Source: an uncultured Acetatifactor sp.
GTDB taxonomy: Bacteria > Bacillota > Clostridia > Lachnospirales > Lachnospiraceae
Length of the DNA: 60,198 nt
Assembly: GCA_910589035.1 (NCBI GenBank)
Contig: CAJUSI010000061.1
Span: 1-60,198, forward strand
Reading direction: 5' to 3'
The notes beneath the pieces were generated by a model. That model was not told where the DNA came from and ran no database searches. It saw nothing but the letters and a program-made list of their open reading frames with translations. This document shows, one piece after another, positions 9,801 through 19,107 of this stretch. The position numbers and the translations under genes are program-made. Each line of letters starts with the position of its first letter. Position 1 is the first letter of the stretch.

Positions 9801-10255
9801 ACGTCACAGTAAACGCGGATACCATGGAGCGTATCAGCACTATGATGTCAAGCCTGAATATCATTGTGGTGGTGGTGATACTCTGCGCCGCAGGGCTGGC
9901 GTTCATCGTGCTCTACAATCTGACCAATATCAATATCACGGAGCGTCTGCGGGAAATCGCTACCATTAAAGTCCTTGGCTTCTACCGGAAAGAGACGGAG
10001 GCCTATGTGTTCCGCGAAAATATTATGCTGACCGTACTGGGTATGGCGGTGGGACTGGCGCTGGGGCATTTTCTGCATCTTTTTGTCATGAATGAGATCA
10101 GGGTGGATCTGATTTCTTTCCACATATATGTCAAACCGGCAAGCTTTCTGTACAGTGCGCTTCTGACGCTTGCCTTTGCATGGTGCGTGAACAAAACCAT
10201 GGGCGGAAAGCTGGAGAGAATCAGCATGACGGAATCCCTGAAGAGTGTGGACTAG
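6836..10255 (+). CDS. FtsX-like ABC permease with a very long extracytoplasmic coiled coil
   Basis: 1139 residues. One membrane helix lies near residues 24-47, followed by an extracellular domain that includes a highly charged coiled coil of roughly 300 residues (about 260-575), rich in repeated ELADGEKALEEARQE-type units. Two FtsX cores follow, each with helices in the order typical of FtsX permeases (about residues 600-730 and 1005-1120), separated by a MacB-core-like periplasmic domain. It pairs with the ATPase immediately upstream. The exact start is uncertain: 6836 and 6863 (KELRKSTFREIK) are both possible, with no clear ribosome-binding site. Family members with such coiled coils are common in clostridia; their cargo is unknown. 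Confidence 0.85.
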   Translation: MTEQVAGQRMKELRKSTFREIKSSLGRFMAIFAIIALGVGFFAGLKVTKAAMVDTVTAYLNNHAFYDYRLVSTLGFGQEDVNAFLTSGDVEAAEGSVSFDVLYLLDNGKQGAVKTYSVTNRLNTLKLLSGRMPQASGECVADSNLFGKSDIGGVIHLSDENEEENLEHFTHREYTIVGIVQSPLYLQFERGNTSLGTGRLDGYIYLPPEGYSVDYYTEIYVRFSQDNALYGEGYDSFIEEKNAYWEDLTRRVAGERYQEILAEAEEELAEAHSELEEKRTEGEAELADASEALEEARQELADGEKALEEARQEFAEGESTIRNKEKELADAKATISQKEQELNDGEVTILENEAQLTEAKKVIDSNEAVLRSGERQLAEGKSQLSSAEAALEASKSTITESRNRLNTMLEEEKAKPEGEQNATLIANIEAGLEQLDSAEEELRAQDEALEPARQEIAESERQLESGWQALAVAKQQLTDGQLALTSAKRDLVDGRKALAQAREEVAEGEKAIEEAKKELEEARALLAEKEAEFEKGKQEFADGEKEYEDGLKEFNEKIAEAEGKIAEAEEELAELDEPDSFVLGRDTNVGYACFESDSNIVEGIANIFPVFFFLVAALVCITTMNRMVEEQRTQIGVLKALGYGDGAIMSKYMIYSGSAAVSGCVIGFLLGTWGFPKIIWFCYGMMYSADPVFYVFDWGLAVISMIVSLLCSIGTTWLSCRVELAQVAAALMRPKAPKAGKRVLLERIPFLWKRLNFLGKVSMRNIFRYKKRLFMMVVGISGCTALLVTGFGIKDSIADVAVRQFQEIQTVDIGISLNKEADEEWDRVMKGLEDRGAAEYTYVMEKNMDLVTDKGVKSVYLVAGTKEGMEPFLNLHTRKGVPVDYPLEGEAVVSDKLAEDYHIGIGDSISLRDGEMRSVTVTVSGIYENYLYNYVHVSEETWIELTGEEPERKTVYLNLREDIREDADALDLAAHELAAELMGEKQVLNVTVNADTMERISTMMSSLNIIVVVVILCAAGLAFIVLYNLTNINITERLREIATIKVLGFYRKETEAYVFRENIMLTVLGMAVGLALGHFLHLFVMNEIRVDLISFHIYVKPASFLYSALLTLAFAWCVNKTMGGKLERISMTESLKSVD

Positions 10256-10353
10256 ACAAAATCTCTGAAGAATGCCGGCTGGGAGAGCCGAAAGAAGACG
10301 GAATTCTGGAACCGGAGTCCGAAAGCCCGGTTCACAGACGGAAAGGAATCAGA

Positions 10354-11145
10354 ATGAAATTTGACATGCATTGCCATACGAAGGAAGGCTCCCTTGACGG
10401 TAAGGTGCCCATTGAGGCGGCTGTGGTAATTCTGAAAGAAAAGGGATTCGGGGGGATGCTGATCAGCGATCATAATTCGTATAAAGGATACCGCGCCTGG
10501 AAGAAATGGAAAGGGGGAGCTCAGGAGGAAAACTTCGTCGTGCTCAAGGGCGTGGAGTACGATACCATCGACGCGGGCCATATCCTGGTGATTATGCCGG
10601 AAGGCGTAAAACTGAGGATTCTGGAACTGAGGGGGCTTCCGGTGCAGTTTCTGATAGAGATCGTCCACAAATACGGGGGAATACTGGGCCCTGCACATCC
10701 CTGCGGAGAAAAGTATCTGAGCATCACCAACACCAGAAAGCATCGCAACCGGATGGCGGTGATGGATCAGTTTGACTTTCTGGAGGGCTTCAACGCCTGC
10801 GAGAGTCCCGAGAGCAATGCGGCTGCCATGGAGATTGCATCCATGTACGGCAAGCCGGTTTTCGGAGGGAGCGACGCCCACAAGGCGGATTGTATGGGGC
10901 TCGGATACACGGAATTTGAGAAGCCTGTTTTGGGTGAATCGGATTTGATCGCCCTGATAAAGGACAGGGGAAGAGAAGCCTGCTCCTGCGGGGGAGAATA
11001 TTACGCGGGTACCACCAAGCAGAGGATCGGCCGGGCCAACAACCTGCTGGTGGACGGATTCTGGTTTTACAATTGGATCAGCAGCCTGTTAAGGTACAGG
11101 AAAAGAAGGCGTGAACTGCGCAAATATTATATCCGAATCAAATGA
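10354..11145 (+). CDS. PHP-domain phosphoesterase
   Basis: 263 residues. The N-terminus MKFDMHCHTKEGSLDG carries the HxH metal-binding motif of the PHP superfamily, with further metal-site residues in ISDHNSYKG, GPAHPCG and GGSDAHKADCMG. PHP proteins are metal-dependent phosphoesterases (for example RNase AM/YciV-like or histidinol-phosphatase-like). The start at 10354 has AAAGGA 6-11 bases upstream. It lies just behind the ABC permease gene (98 bases) and could share its transcript. The natural substrate is not evident. Confidence 0.82.
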   Translation: MKFDMHCHTKEGSLDGKVPIEAAVVILKEKGFGGMLISDHNSYKGYRAWKKWKGGAQEENFVVLKGVEYDTIDAGHILVIMPEGVKLRILELRGLPVQFLIEIVHKYGGILGPAHPCGEKYLSITNTRKHRNRMAVMDQFDFLEGFNACESPESNAAAMEIASMYGKPVFGGSDAHKADCMGLGYTEFEKPVLGESDLIALIKDRGREACSCGGEYYAGTTKQRIGRANNLLVDGFWFYNWISSLLRYRKRRRELRKYYIRIK

Positions 11146-11251
11146 TTTTCCTCAAAAAGGATACAACAAAAGGAAGTATTACAGAATTGTTGCATTTTTA
11201 AGGCTTTTTATACTGTAATTCATAAAATCTTAAGGTGCATTTTTGAAATAG

Positions 11252-11306
11252 TGTGCTATACTCAATATGGGGCGCGGTATTGCCTTTGCATATTGAGTAT
11301 TTTTAT
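11252..11306 (+). promoter_or_regulatory. Perfect 12-bp inverted repeat overlapping an extended -10 site
   Basis: ATACTCAATATG (11258-11269) is exactly inverted at 11289-11300 and followed by TTTTTATG, the look of an intrinsic terminator. The first arm overlaps TGCTATACT (-10 hexamer at 11257-11262), so this may instead be an operator or attenuator in the leader of the downstream solute-binding protein gene. Confidence 0.5.
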
Positions 11307-11371
11307 GCACATACATATGGAGAGATACGTTTAAATGACGGTACTATATAAGGAAAGGAATGTGATTATCA

Positions 11372-13663
11372 ATGGAAAAGAAAAATAAAGAAAAAGGGAA
11401 GCTGTCCGTGGGCCGGCGCTTTGGCGCGCTGGGGATGGCGGTGGCAATGGCTCTGACCGCAGCGGCCTGCGGAAGTACGGAACAGACGGAAGAGAGTGCA
11501 AAGAAGGAATGGATCTATGTGCCGGAATTTATCACGCTTGAGGATGAGAGAGCCAGCTTTTACAATATGAAGCTGGCAGGGGAGAATCTCTATTATATCT
11601 CCTGGAACTGGAATGAGGAGACCGAAGAACAGACCCAGGATTTCTGCCGTTATTCTCTGGCGGACAGGGCGATGACCTCCAATACCATCGTGTGGCCGGA
11701 GGAGGGCGACTATAACCTGGACGAATATACGGTGGGAGCGGACGGCAGACTCTACGCCATGGTACGTGTCTATTCCGAGGATTACAGCAGTTCCAAACAG
11801 TACCTTGCCGGATTTGACGCGGAAGGAAAGAATGTGTTTTATAAGGAGATTTCGGACCGGCTGGGGGAGGAATATGTTCAGCAGATATGTGTGGACGAAC
11901 AGGGACGTCTGTATCTGGCCGGGAGAGATCAGATCTGGCTCTTCGACGGAGAAGGAAATTACAGGAACACGATTTCCCTGGCGTCGGCGGGAGATGTGTG
12001 GTTGGATAAGGTCGGCTGCAGCAGGGACGGAAAGGCATACGCCGCTTATAACAGCTACAGCGGCAACGGCAGCTCCTCTTTGATAGCGGAGATCGATTAT
12101 GACGGCGGGAAGCTGGGCGAGGCCATCGAGGGGTTCCCGGGGAATGATTTCGGACCGGGACTGGAAACGGATTTCCTGGTAGAGGACAGTAAAGGGGTTT
12201 ATGAATATGATCTGAATAAGAAACAGAAGAATCTGGTGATGGAGTGGCTGGACAGCGATATCAACGGTGATACGGTGCGCTCCTTCGGCATGCTGGAGGA
12301 TGGCCGGCTGGTGGCGGTCATCGAGGACTGGGAAAACAATGATAGCAGTATTGCCCTTCTGACGAAGACCAGGGCGTCGGAGCTGCCCCAGAAGGAAACC
12401 ATCGTCGTCGCGACGGTGGGAGGAGAATACAATCTGCGTGCGGCCGCGGTAAAATTCAACAGAAGCAGTGAGAAATATCATATTACGGTCAGATCCTATC
12501 TCGACTATGACAATATGAGCGAGAATTCCTATGCGGACGCCATTACAAAACTGAATAACGATTTGACCTCCAGCAATTGTCCTGATATACTGGATTTGTC
12601 GGGCCTGAACCTGAATCAGCTGGCGTCAAAGGGGATTATTGAGGATTTAAACGGATATCTGGACAAGAGCAGTGCGCTGAACCGTTCCGATTTTCTGGAG
12701 AATGTTCTGGATGCGTACACCATAGACGGAAAACTGATGACCATTCCCGCCCATTTCTATTTGCAGACCATTGTAGGCAAGAAGAGCGACCTGGGGGACA
12801 AAGAGGGGTGGACCCTGCAGGAGATGGTGGATTACGCGGATGCGCACCCGGAAGCGGAGCTTTTTGACGGGGAGTCCAGGGCCTATATTATGCAGACGAT
12901 GATGATGTTTAACGAGGATGCGTTCGTTGACTGGTCTACGGGAGAGTGCAAATTTGACACGGATGAGTTTAAGGCATTGCTGGAGTTTGTAAAGCGTTTC
13001 CCGGAGGAGATAGAAAGGGAAGAGGGAGGAGACTCCGAACCCACCAGAATTCAGAATGGGGAGGTGCTTCTGAGCAGGGCTCATTTTTCTGATTTTGATA
13101 ATATTCAGACGTATCCAGGGATGTTCGGGGAGGAGATCGTCTGCATCGGTTATCCCACTGCAGACGGAACCGGAGGCCATGCCATGAACACGGGTGATGC
13201 CTACGCCATTACCACCAAGTCGAAGCAGAAGGAAGGAGCCTGGGAATTTATAGAGAGTATTCTCTGCCAGGGAGAAAACGAAAGATTCTGGAACGGCTAT
13301 CCCACCAGGAAGTCCGAGCTGGACAAAATGCTGGAGGAAGCCACGAAGGTGGAGTATGTTCTGGATGAGAACGGGAATCCCATGCTGGACGAGAACGGAG
13401 AAAAGATTCCAAGTAACGGGACTTCCAGCATCGGCTTTGAGGACGGCTGGAGCTATACCTTCCACATTCCTACTCAGGAAGAGGCGGATCTGGTGCTGGA
13501 TCTGATGGAGAAGGCTAAAGCCATACCTTACAGCGGCGAGGACGAGATCATGAAGATTATCACCGAGGAGGCGGAGGCTTTCTACAAGGGACAGAAATCC
13601 GTGGATGAAGTGGCCAACGTGATCCAGAGCCGCATTCATATCTATGTGAGCGAAAACCGGTAA
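11372..13663 (+). CDS. Large extracellular solute-binding lipoprotein (sugar ABC type) with N-terminal propeller-like region
   Basis: 763 residues. A basic N-terminus and hydrophobic stretch end in a lipobox-like TAAACGS, so Cys is the likely lipidation site. Residues about 45-345 contain repeated tyrosine- and aspartate-rich units (LYYISWNWNEET, LYLAGRDQIWLFDGEGNYR) suggestive of a beta-propeller. Residues about 350-763 are a family-1-type extracellular solute-binding domain (KFNRSSEKYHITVRSY, ITKLNNDL, PDILDLSGL). It would deliver a sugar or oligosaccharide to the two permeases directly downstream. A similar protein occurs at 19108-21783. Confidence 0.85.
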   Translation: MEKKNKEKGKLSVGRRFGALGMAVAMALTAAACGSTEQTEESAKKEWIYVPEFITLEDERASFYNMKLAGENLYYISWNWNEETEEQTQDFCRYSLADRAMTSNTIVWPEEGDYNLDEYTVGADGRLYAMVRVYSEDYSSSKQYLAGFDAEGKNVFYKEISDRLGEEYVQQICVDEQGRLYLAGRDQIWLFDGEGNYRNTISLASAGDVWLDKVGCSRDGKAYAAYNSYSGNGSSSLIAEIDYDGGKLGEAIEGFPGNDFGPGLETDFLVEDSKGVYEYDLNKKQKNLVMEWLDSDINGDTVRSFGMLEDGRLVAVIEDWENNDSSIALLTKTRASELPQKETIVVATVGGEYNLRAAAVKFNRSSEKYHITVRSYLDYDNMSENSYADAITKLNNDLTSSNCPDILDLSGLNLNQLASKGIIEDLNGYLDKSSALNRSDFLENVLDAYTIDGKLMTIPAHFYLQTIVGKKSDLGDKEGWTLQEMVDYADAHPEAELFDGESRAYIMQTMMMFNEDAFVDWSTGECKFDTDEFKALLEFVKRFPEEIEREEGGDSEPTRIQNGEVLLSRAHFSDFDNIQTYPGMFGEEIVCIGYPTADGTGGHAMNTGDAYAITTKSKQKEGAWEFIESILCQGENERFWNGYPTRKSELDKMLEEATKVEYVLDENGNPMLDENGEKIPSNGTSSIGFEDGWSYTFHIPTQEEADLVLDLMEKAKAIPYSGEDEIMKIITEEAEAFYKGQKSVDEVANVIQSRIHIYVSENR

Positions 13664-13678
13664 ATGTTGAGGATGGAA

Positions 13679-14638
13679 ATGGGTAAAAAGATAAAAGAAA
13701 AGCGCAGGGAAGCGCCTGGCGGGAAAGCGTCTGGCAGGAAAGCGCCTGCGGCAAAGAATCATATCAGAACGACCAGAAGAGCCCGCAAGGTGAAGCTCAT
13801 CTCGGGGGCGTATATCGCCCCCAGCTTCCTGGGCGTGCTGCTGTTTTTTATACTTCCTTTTTTGGTAGTGATTTTCTACTCTCTGGTGGATAATCCCATC
13901 AGTGCAAGGTTTGTGTTTCTTGATAATTTCAAGAATATTATGGGAAATACTTCCTTCAGGACGGCGGTCCGCAATACCTTTACCTTTGCGGCGATCGCGG
14001 TGCCTCTGGCGGTGATTTTATCCCTGCTGCTGGCAATTGTGCTGGAGGCGAAGCTTCCTTTCCGGAGCCAGTTTCGAACCTTCTTCTTAAGTCCCATGAT
14101 GGTGCCGGTGGCATCTATTGTACTGATCTGGCAGGTTCTCTTCCATTATAACGGGGCGGTGAACGAAGTGCTGACAGGTCTGGGGGGAAGCAAGATCGAT
14201 TGGATGAAATCCGACTATGCACTTGTGGTGGTGGTGATTCTGTTCCTGTGGAAGAATCTGGGCTATAACATGATTCTGTTCATGGCGGCGCTGGCGAGTA
14301 TTCCGAAGGATATTCTGGAGGTGGCAAAGCTGGAGAGCGCGAATCCGCTGCAGACCTTTTTTTACATAAAGATCCGCTACCTCTCCTCATCCCTGCTGTT
14401 TGTGACGATTATGTCTCTGATCAACTCTTTCAAGATATTCAGGGAAGTATATCTGCTGACGGGAGACTACCCCTATGATTCCATATACACGCTCCAGCAC
14501 TTTATGAATAATAAGTTCAGGGCGCTGGACTATCAGACACTGTCGGCGGCAGCTATACTGATGTCGATTGTGATGATTGTGATTATCGGAATCCTGTTCA
14601 TTGCGGAGGACCGCTTCGGAAAGGATGTGGAGGGATGA
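13679..14638 (+). CDS. Sugar ABC transporter permease, first subunit
   Basis: 319 residues, six predicted membrane helices after a lysine-rich cytoplasmic N-terminus of about 40 residues. The EAA-type cytoplasmic loop with which the ATPase docks is visible as MAALASIPKDILEVAKLESANPLQ. The start was placed at 13679 because TGAGGA lies 5 bases upstream; an in-frame ATG at 13664 abuts the previous stop codon and has no site of its own. It overlaps the second permease by four bases. No ATPase gene is present here, so a shared MsmX-type ATPase elsewhere is likely. Confidence 0.88.
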   Translation: MGKKIKEKRREAPGGKASGRKAPAAKNHIRTTRRARKVKLISGAYIAPSFLGVLLFFILPFLVVIFYSLVDNPISARFVFLDNFKNIMGNTSFRTAVRNTFTFAAIAVPLAVILSLLLAIVLEAKLPFRSQFRTFFLSPMMVPVASIVLIWQVLFHYNGAVNEVLTGLGGSKIDWMKSDYALVVVVILFLWKNLGYNMILFMAALASIPKDILEVAKLESANPLQTFFYIKIRYLSSSLLFVTIMSLINSFKIFREVYLLTGDYPYDSIYTLQHFMNNKFRALDYQTLSAAAILMSIVMIVIIGILFIAEDRFGKDVEG

Positions 14639-15594
14639 AAAAGAAGAGCGTGAAACATGCCGGGGACTGGGCTAATCAGGCCCTTCTGGATCGTCATGCC
14701 GCGGAGCGCAGGAAGATGATTCATATCTGCAAGATCGGGCTGGCGACGATTGTGGCGGCGTTCTTCGCCATCCTGTTCCTGATGCCCATTGTGCTGACGA
14801 TTACCAATTCCTTTATGGCGGCGTCCGAAATCTCGGCAAATTACGGAACCATATTTGCCACGGATGCCAACGGCGGGAAGGTATATATAGCGGAAAAGGT
14901 AAATCTGAAATTTATTCCCGATATGGTTTCCTTCAGCCAGTACAATACGGTGCTGCTGAAGAGCCCGGAATATCTGCTGAAATTCTGGAATTCCGTGATC
15001 CTGGTGGGGCCCATCGTGGTATTTCAGCTGATAGTGGCTTCTCTGGCCTCCTATGGATTTGCAAGATACCGGGGCAGGCTGCGGGAGATTATTTTCTTCG
15101 CTTATATCATATTGATGCTGATGCCCTATCAGGTTACCCTGGTGCCCAACTACCTGGTCAGTGACTGGATGAATATTCTGGATACGAACTGGGCCATCTG
15201 GCTGCCGGGTATCTTTTCCCCCTTTGCGGTGTTCCTGCTGACCAAGTTCATGCGCAGGATTCCCGAGTCGGTGATGGAAGCGGCGCAGATCGACGGCGCG
15301 GGGGAATGGCAGATTTACAGACGTATCTGCATGCCCCTCTGTAAAGGAGCCATATGCTCTGCGGCAATTCTGGTGTTTATCGACTACTGGAACATGGTGG
15401 AGCAGCCGCTGATTCTGCTGAGCGATGCGGAGTCCCATCCACTGTCGGTATTCTTAAGCAAAATCAATGCAGGAGAGATCGGCCTGGCTTTTGCGGTGGC
15501 GACCATATATATGGTGCCCAGTCTGCTGATCTTCCTCTATGGGGAGGAATATCTGGTGGACGGTATCACTTATCAGGGCGGTATCAAGGGATAA
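14635..15594 (+). CDS. Carbohydrate ABC transporter permease, second subunit
   Basis: 319 residues with six predicted helices. The conserved cytoplasmic loop reads FMRRIPESVMEAAQIDGAGEWQIYRRICMP split across residues about 205-235, the EAA motif of MalG-type permeases. ATG at 14635 overlaps the stop of the first permease (ATGA), so the two are translationally coupled. With the upstream binding protein it forms the membrane channel of a sugar importer. Confidence 0.9.
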   Translation: MKKKSVKHAGDWANQALLDRHAAERRKMIHICKIGLATIVAAFFAILFLMPIVLTITNSFMAASEISANYGTIFATDANGGKVYIAEKVNLKFIPDMVSFSQYNTVLLKSPEYLLKFWNSVILVGPIVVFQLIVASLASYGFARYRGRLREIIFFAYIILMLMPYQVTLVPNYLVSDWMNILDTNWAIWLPGIFSPFAVFLLTKFMRRIPESVMEAAQIDGAGEWQIYRRICMPLCKGAICSAAILVFIDYWNMVEQPLILLSDAESHPLSVFLSKINAGEIGLAFAVATIYMVPSLLIFLYGEEYLVDGITYQGGIKG

Positions 15595-15758
15595 CGGGAT
15601 GAAGTAAGAGAAATGAAATCATTCCGTATTTCCTCAAGTATAAAAGTTGGCCGCCATGGGTATGGAAGAACGAGGTTCTTTCGGGTTCCCGGCGGATTGT
15701 ATAGGATCAGGGAACGGATTTTCTTAGTCAGCAAGAAAGATAGAGGAGAGGTAGAACG

Positions 15759-17600
15759 ATGAACGAAAATGGAAAGAAGAAAAGGGAATGGGTGAAAACG
15801 GCGGCGATAGTATTTCTGTCCGTGATGCTGCTGCTCACATTTTTCTCCAACACCATTATGAACTATTCCCTGCCTGAGGTGGCGACCCAGTATGTGCAGT
15901 CCGGAACCATTACGGCAAAGATCAGAGGCTCGGGAGTGGTGGAGAGCGGAGACCCTTATAATGTGGAAGTGAAGGAATCCAGGAAGGTGGCCAGCGTCGC
16001 CGTCAAAGCAGGGGATACGGTTCAGAAGGGCGATGTGCTCCTGTACCTGGAGGATGAGGAGAGCGAGGAGCTGAAGACTGCCAGAGAGGCCCTGGATGCG
16101 GCCAAGAAAGCCTATGATACCGCGCTGCTTTCTGCAGAACTCACTTCTACGGATATTCATGAGGCGAATACAGGCGTGTCTACGGAAACCTACCGCCAGC
16201 AGATTACCGCTGCACAGAATGCGGTGACTGCGGCGGAAAATGCAGTGAAAGCCGCTCAGGGGGAAGTGGATGAGGCCCAGGCGAAGGTAAACGAGTTAGA
16301 GCAGTGGAAGGGGGCTCTTGAGCTCCAGATCAGTATTACGCCGGAGAACAATGCGGATGTGACTGCGGAGACTAAGGCAAGAGACGAGGCGAAGGCGGCT
16401 TATGCTGCTGCTGAAGAGCTTCATATTGCTGCCAAGGAAGCTTATGATACAGCTGCTGCTGATGAAAAGAAGGCAGATGAAGCAAGAAAAGCAAATGATT
16501 CAAAGATTGTAAATATATCTGGTCAGATAGATAATTTGAATCCTAGCGAATCGGACTATGCTGAGAAAAAGGCTAAACTGGAGGAAGAATTAAAGAATGC
16601 ACAAGATGCAAAGCCGGGGCTTGAGCAGGTATACAGTACTGCGCAGGCGGACGCAGCGCAGAAGCAGGCGGCCTTGGATGAGGCGAAGGCAGCCTTGGAT
16701 GAGGCGCAGGCGGCCTTGGATAAGGCGCAGGCGACCTTGGATGCGAAGATAGCCTCCGGCAGCACCGATGCAATCAAAGCCAATCTTCAAAATCAATTAA
16801 ATGCCGTATCCGCAGAACTTTATCACGCGAAGAACGCCGTAACGGAGAAAACAGCGGAGGTGGAGAGGCAGAAGGCGCTCCTTGCAGAGAGGCAGGAGAA
16901 GCTTACGGATCTGGCATCCAAGATCGGCAGGGTGGCAGGACTGGAGGAGGCTCAGAAGGCTATCGACGACGCTCAGGCGAAGGTAGATGAGCTGACGGCC
17001 AAGGCTGTTAACGCTACCATTACGGCGCCTATTTCGGGTACGGTGACCCAGCTGAACGTAACTGCCGGTAAGAATACGGATGCCAGTACGCCGGTGGCGG
17101 TTCTGCAGCCCGAGGGCAAGGGATACACCCTGAGCTTTTCCGTGACCAACGAGCAGGCCAGGAGACTGTCCGTGGGAGATGTAGCGGATCTGGTGAACGC
17201 ATGGTACTATGATGATGTGACGGTGACCCTGGCGAATATCAAGCCGGATACTACGGATCCCGGCAAAAAGAAGCTTCTGACTTTTGACGTGACCGGCAGT
17301 GTGACAGCGGGACAGACTCTGAATATATCCGTGGGCCAGAAGAGTGCAAATTATGATTATATTGTGCCGAACAGCGCCATCCGTGAGGACAATAACGGAA
17401 AGTTCATTCTGATTGTGGAATCCAAGCAGGGACCTTTAAGCACCCGGTACATAGCCAGCCGTGTGGATGTGGAGGTACTGGCCAGCGACGATACGCAATC
17501 CGCGGTCAGCGCTGCGCTCTACGGCTATGAATTCGTGATCACTACCTCCACAAAGCCCGTGGAGGCCGGAAAGCAGGTTAGATTGAGCAATAATAATTAA
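15759..17600 (+). CDS. HlyD/MacA-like membrane-fusion (adaptor) protein
   Basis: 613 residues. One N-terminal membrane helix (about residues 14-32), a biotinyl-lipoyl half-motif (VESGDPYNVEVKESRKVASV, VKAGDTVQKGDVLLYLED), a long coiled-coil hairpin (about 105-400), the second lipoyl half (ATITAPISGTVTQLNV) and a beta-barrel/C-terminal region. Such adaptors link an inner-membrane exporter to the outside. The coiled coil contains three tandem 21-bp units (about 16,668-16,745), and a more AT-rich stretch (about 16,370-16,630) with different codon choice. GAGGAGAGGT lies upstream of the ATG. Next to sugar-import genes, its partner is most likely the MacB-like protein that follows. Confidence 0.83.
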   Translation: MNENGKKKREWVKTAAIVFLSVMLLLTFFSNTIMNYSLPEVATQYVQSGTITAKIRGSGVVESGDPYNVEVKESRKVASVAVKAGDTVQKGDVLLYLEDEESEELKTAREALDAAKKAYDTALLSAELTSTDIHEANTGVSTETYRQQITAAQNAVTAAENAVKAAQGEVDEAQAKVNELEQWKGALELQISITPENNADVTAETKARDEAKAAYAAAEELHIAAKEAYDTAAADEKKADEARKANDSKIVNISGQIDNLNPSESDYAEKKAKLEEELKNAQDAKPGLEQVYSTAQADAAQKQAALDEAKAALDEAQAALDKAQATLDAKIASGSTDAIKANLQNQLNAVSAELYHAKNAVTEKTAEVERQKALLAERQEKLTDLASKIGRVAGLEEAQKAIDDAQAKVDELTAKAVNATITAPISGTVTQLNVTAGKNTDASTPVAVLQPEGKGYTLSFSVTNEQARRLSVGDVADLVNAWYYDDVTVTLANIKPDTTDPGKKKLLTFDVTGSVTAGQTLNISVGQKSANYDYIVPNSAIREDNNGKFILIVESKQGPLSTRYIASRVDVEVLASDDTQSAVSAALYGYEFVITTSTKPVEAGKQVRLSNNN

Positions 17601-17624
17601 ATCCTGACGGAAATGAGGTAAGTG

Positions 17625-19082
17625 ATGAAGAGAATAGTATTGGGTATAAGCGGTGGGATATCCTTTCTGATCTTCCTGGTTCTGCTCTTTACAACCGGCT
17701 ATCTGGGAGGAAATCAGGTCACCCAGACAATGGCCGGGAGATGGAGTGACGACGGAGAGGCATCTCAGGTCAGCTGCTTTTTCTCGGTGGACTCAGGAAT
17801 CACGGAGGATGCCATCATTGAGTTTGAACATACGGTGGACGGCGCTCTGGCGGATGCTTCCGTTCTGCAGGAATCGGAGAATCCCGGCGCCAGGCTGTGG
17901 GCGGATGCCTACAGTGCGGACGGACAGGTAACTCTTTCCACCGGAAAGACAAATTTAACGGCGGATGCCATCGGCATCGGAGGAGATTTTTTCCTGTTCC
18001 ATCCGGTGAAGCTTTTATATGGTTCTTATTTTTCGGGAAATGATCTGATGCAGGATTACTGCGTCATAGACGAGGATGCGGCATGGCAGCTTTTCGGTTC
18101 CAGCGATGTGGCGGGAATGATGGTGGAAATCGGAGGAATTCCCCATATTGTGGTCGGCGTGGTGGAGAGACCCTCCGGCCGTCTGGCAGAAGCAGCGGGG
18201 TTGGATTCCACGCTGGTATATGTGTCCTACAAGACTCTTTCTGAGTTGGGGCGGGATAACGGTATCAACCATTATGAAATCGTAATGCCGGATCCGGTTA
18301 CGGGATTTGCCGTGAATTTCATCAGGGAGAAGCTGGGAAACGATGAAAAGGAGACGGAGGTGGTGGAGAATACTTCCCGTTATTCCCTTGTATCCCGGCT
18401 GAAGCTTCTGACGCAGTTCGGCACGCGTTCCATGAACGGCAAAGCAATCATATATCCCTATTGGGAGAATATCGCCAGAGGGTATGAGGATATTCTGACG
18501 TTGCTGACTTTGTTTGAAATACTTTTTCTGATTTATCCCCTGGGTCTGGGCCTGGTATTCTTCTGTATCTGGTGGAGACATAAGGGCTGGACGCTGAAAG
18601 ACATCCGGCTCTGGCTGATGGATAAGGCGCAGCGCTGTGTAGAAAAGCTCCGTGAAAAGCGGAAAAACAGGAAAAAGACGTCCCAAAAGGCAAAAACGGG
18701 AATGGACGGAACCGAGAAAAAGAAGAGCAGAAGCAGGAAAGGCGAAAAAAAGAGGGGTAAAAAAGAGAAGAGCAGAAAAAAGAATGGCAGCCCTGATGGA
18801 ACGGGAGAAGAACCGGCATATGCGGAAAGCTTAGAAGAGTCGGTCTATGACGAAGGGCCGGAAGGAGAAGAAGAACCGGCATATGCGGAAAGCTTAGAAG
18901 AGTCGGCCTATGACGAAGGGCCGGAAGGAGAAGAAGAAACGGAATACGCGGATGATTTAGAAGAACCGATCTATGATGAAGAGCCGGAAGAAGGTGACGA
19001 CACTGCCAGGAAAAGGTTCCGATTCGGAAAGGCAGGAAAAAGGAAGAGAAAGAATAAAGCAAAGCAGAAAAACGAGGATTAG
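17625..19082 (+). CDS. MacB-periplasmic-core-like membrane protein with charged repeat tail
   Basis: 485 residues. A first helix (about residues 4-26), then an extracytoplasmic region resembling the MacB_PCD domain (VSCFFSVDSGITEDAI, VIDEDAAWQLFGSSDVAGMMVEIGG, HIVVGVVERP), then one strong helix (about 290-315) with a cytoplasmic extension. A normal FtsX permease would have three C-terminal helices, so this is reduced or divergent. The tail is very basic (about 335-390), then acidic with 21-residue repeats (63-bp DNA units at 18807, 18870 and, degenerate, 18933). ATG at 17625 follows GAGGTAAGTG. It lies directly after the adaptor gene and probably works with it; function unproven. Confidence 0.65.
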   Translation: MKRIVLGISGGISFLIFLVLLFTTGYLGGNQVTQTMAGRWSDDGEASQVSCFFSVDSGITEDAIIEFEHTVDGALADASVLQESENPGARLWADAYSADGQVTLSTGKTNLTADAIGIGGDFFLFHPVKLLYGSYFSGNDLMQDYCVIDEDAAWQLFGSSDVAGMMVEIGGIPHIVVGVVERPSGRLAEAAGLDSTLVYVSYKTLSELGRDNGINHYEIVMPDPVTGFAVNFIREKLGNDEKETEVVENTSRYSLVSRLKLLTQFGTRSMNGKAIIYPYWENIARGYEDILTLLTLFEILFLIYPLGLGLVFFCIWWRHKGWTLKDIRLWLMDKAQRCVEKLREKRKNRKKTSQKAKTGMDGTEKKKSRSRKGEKKRGKKEKSRKKNGSPDGTGEEPAYAESLEESVYDEGPEGEEEPAYAESLEESAYDEGPEGEEETEYADDLEEPIYDEEPEEGDDTARKRFRFGKAGKRKRKNKAKQKNED

Positions 19083-19107
19083 GAAGCGGAAAGGCGGGAG
19101 GAGAATT

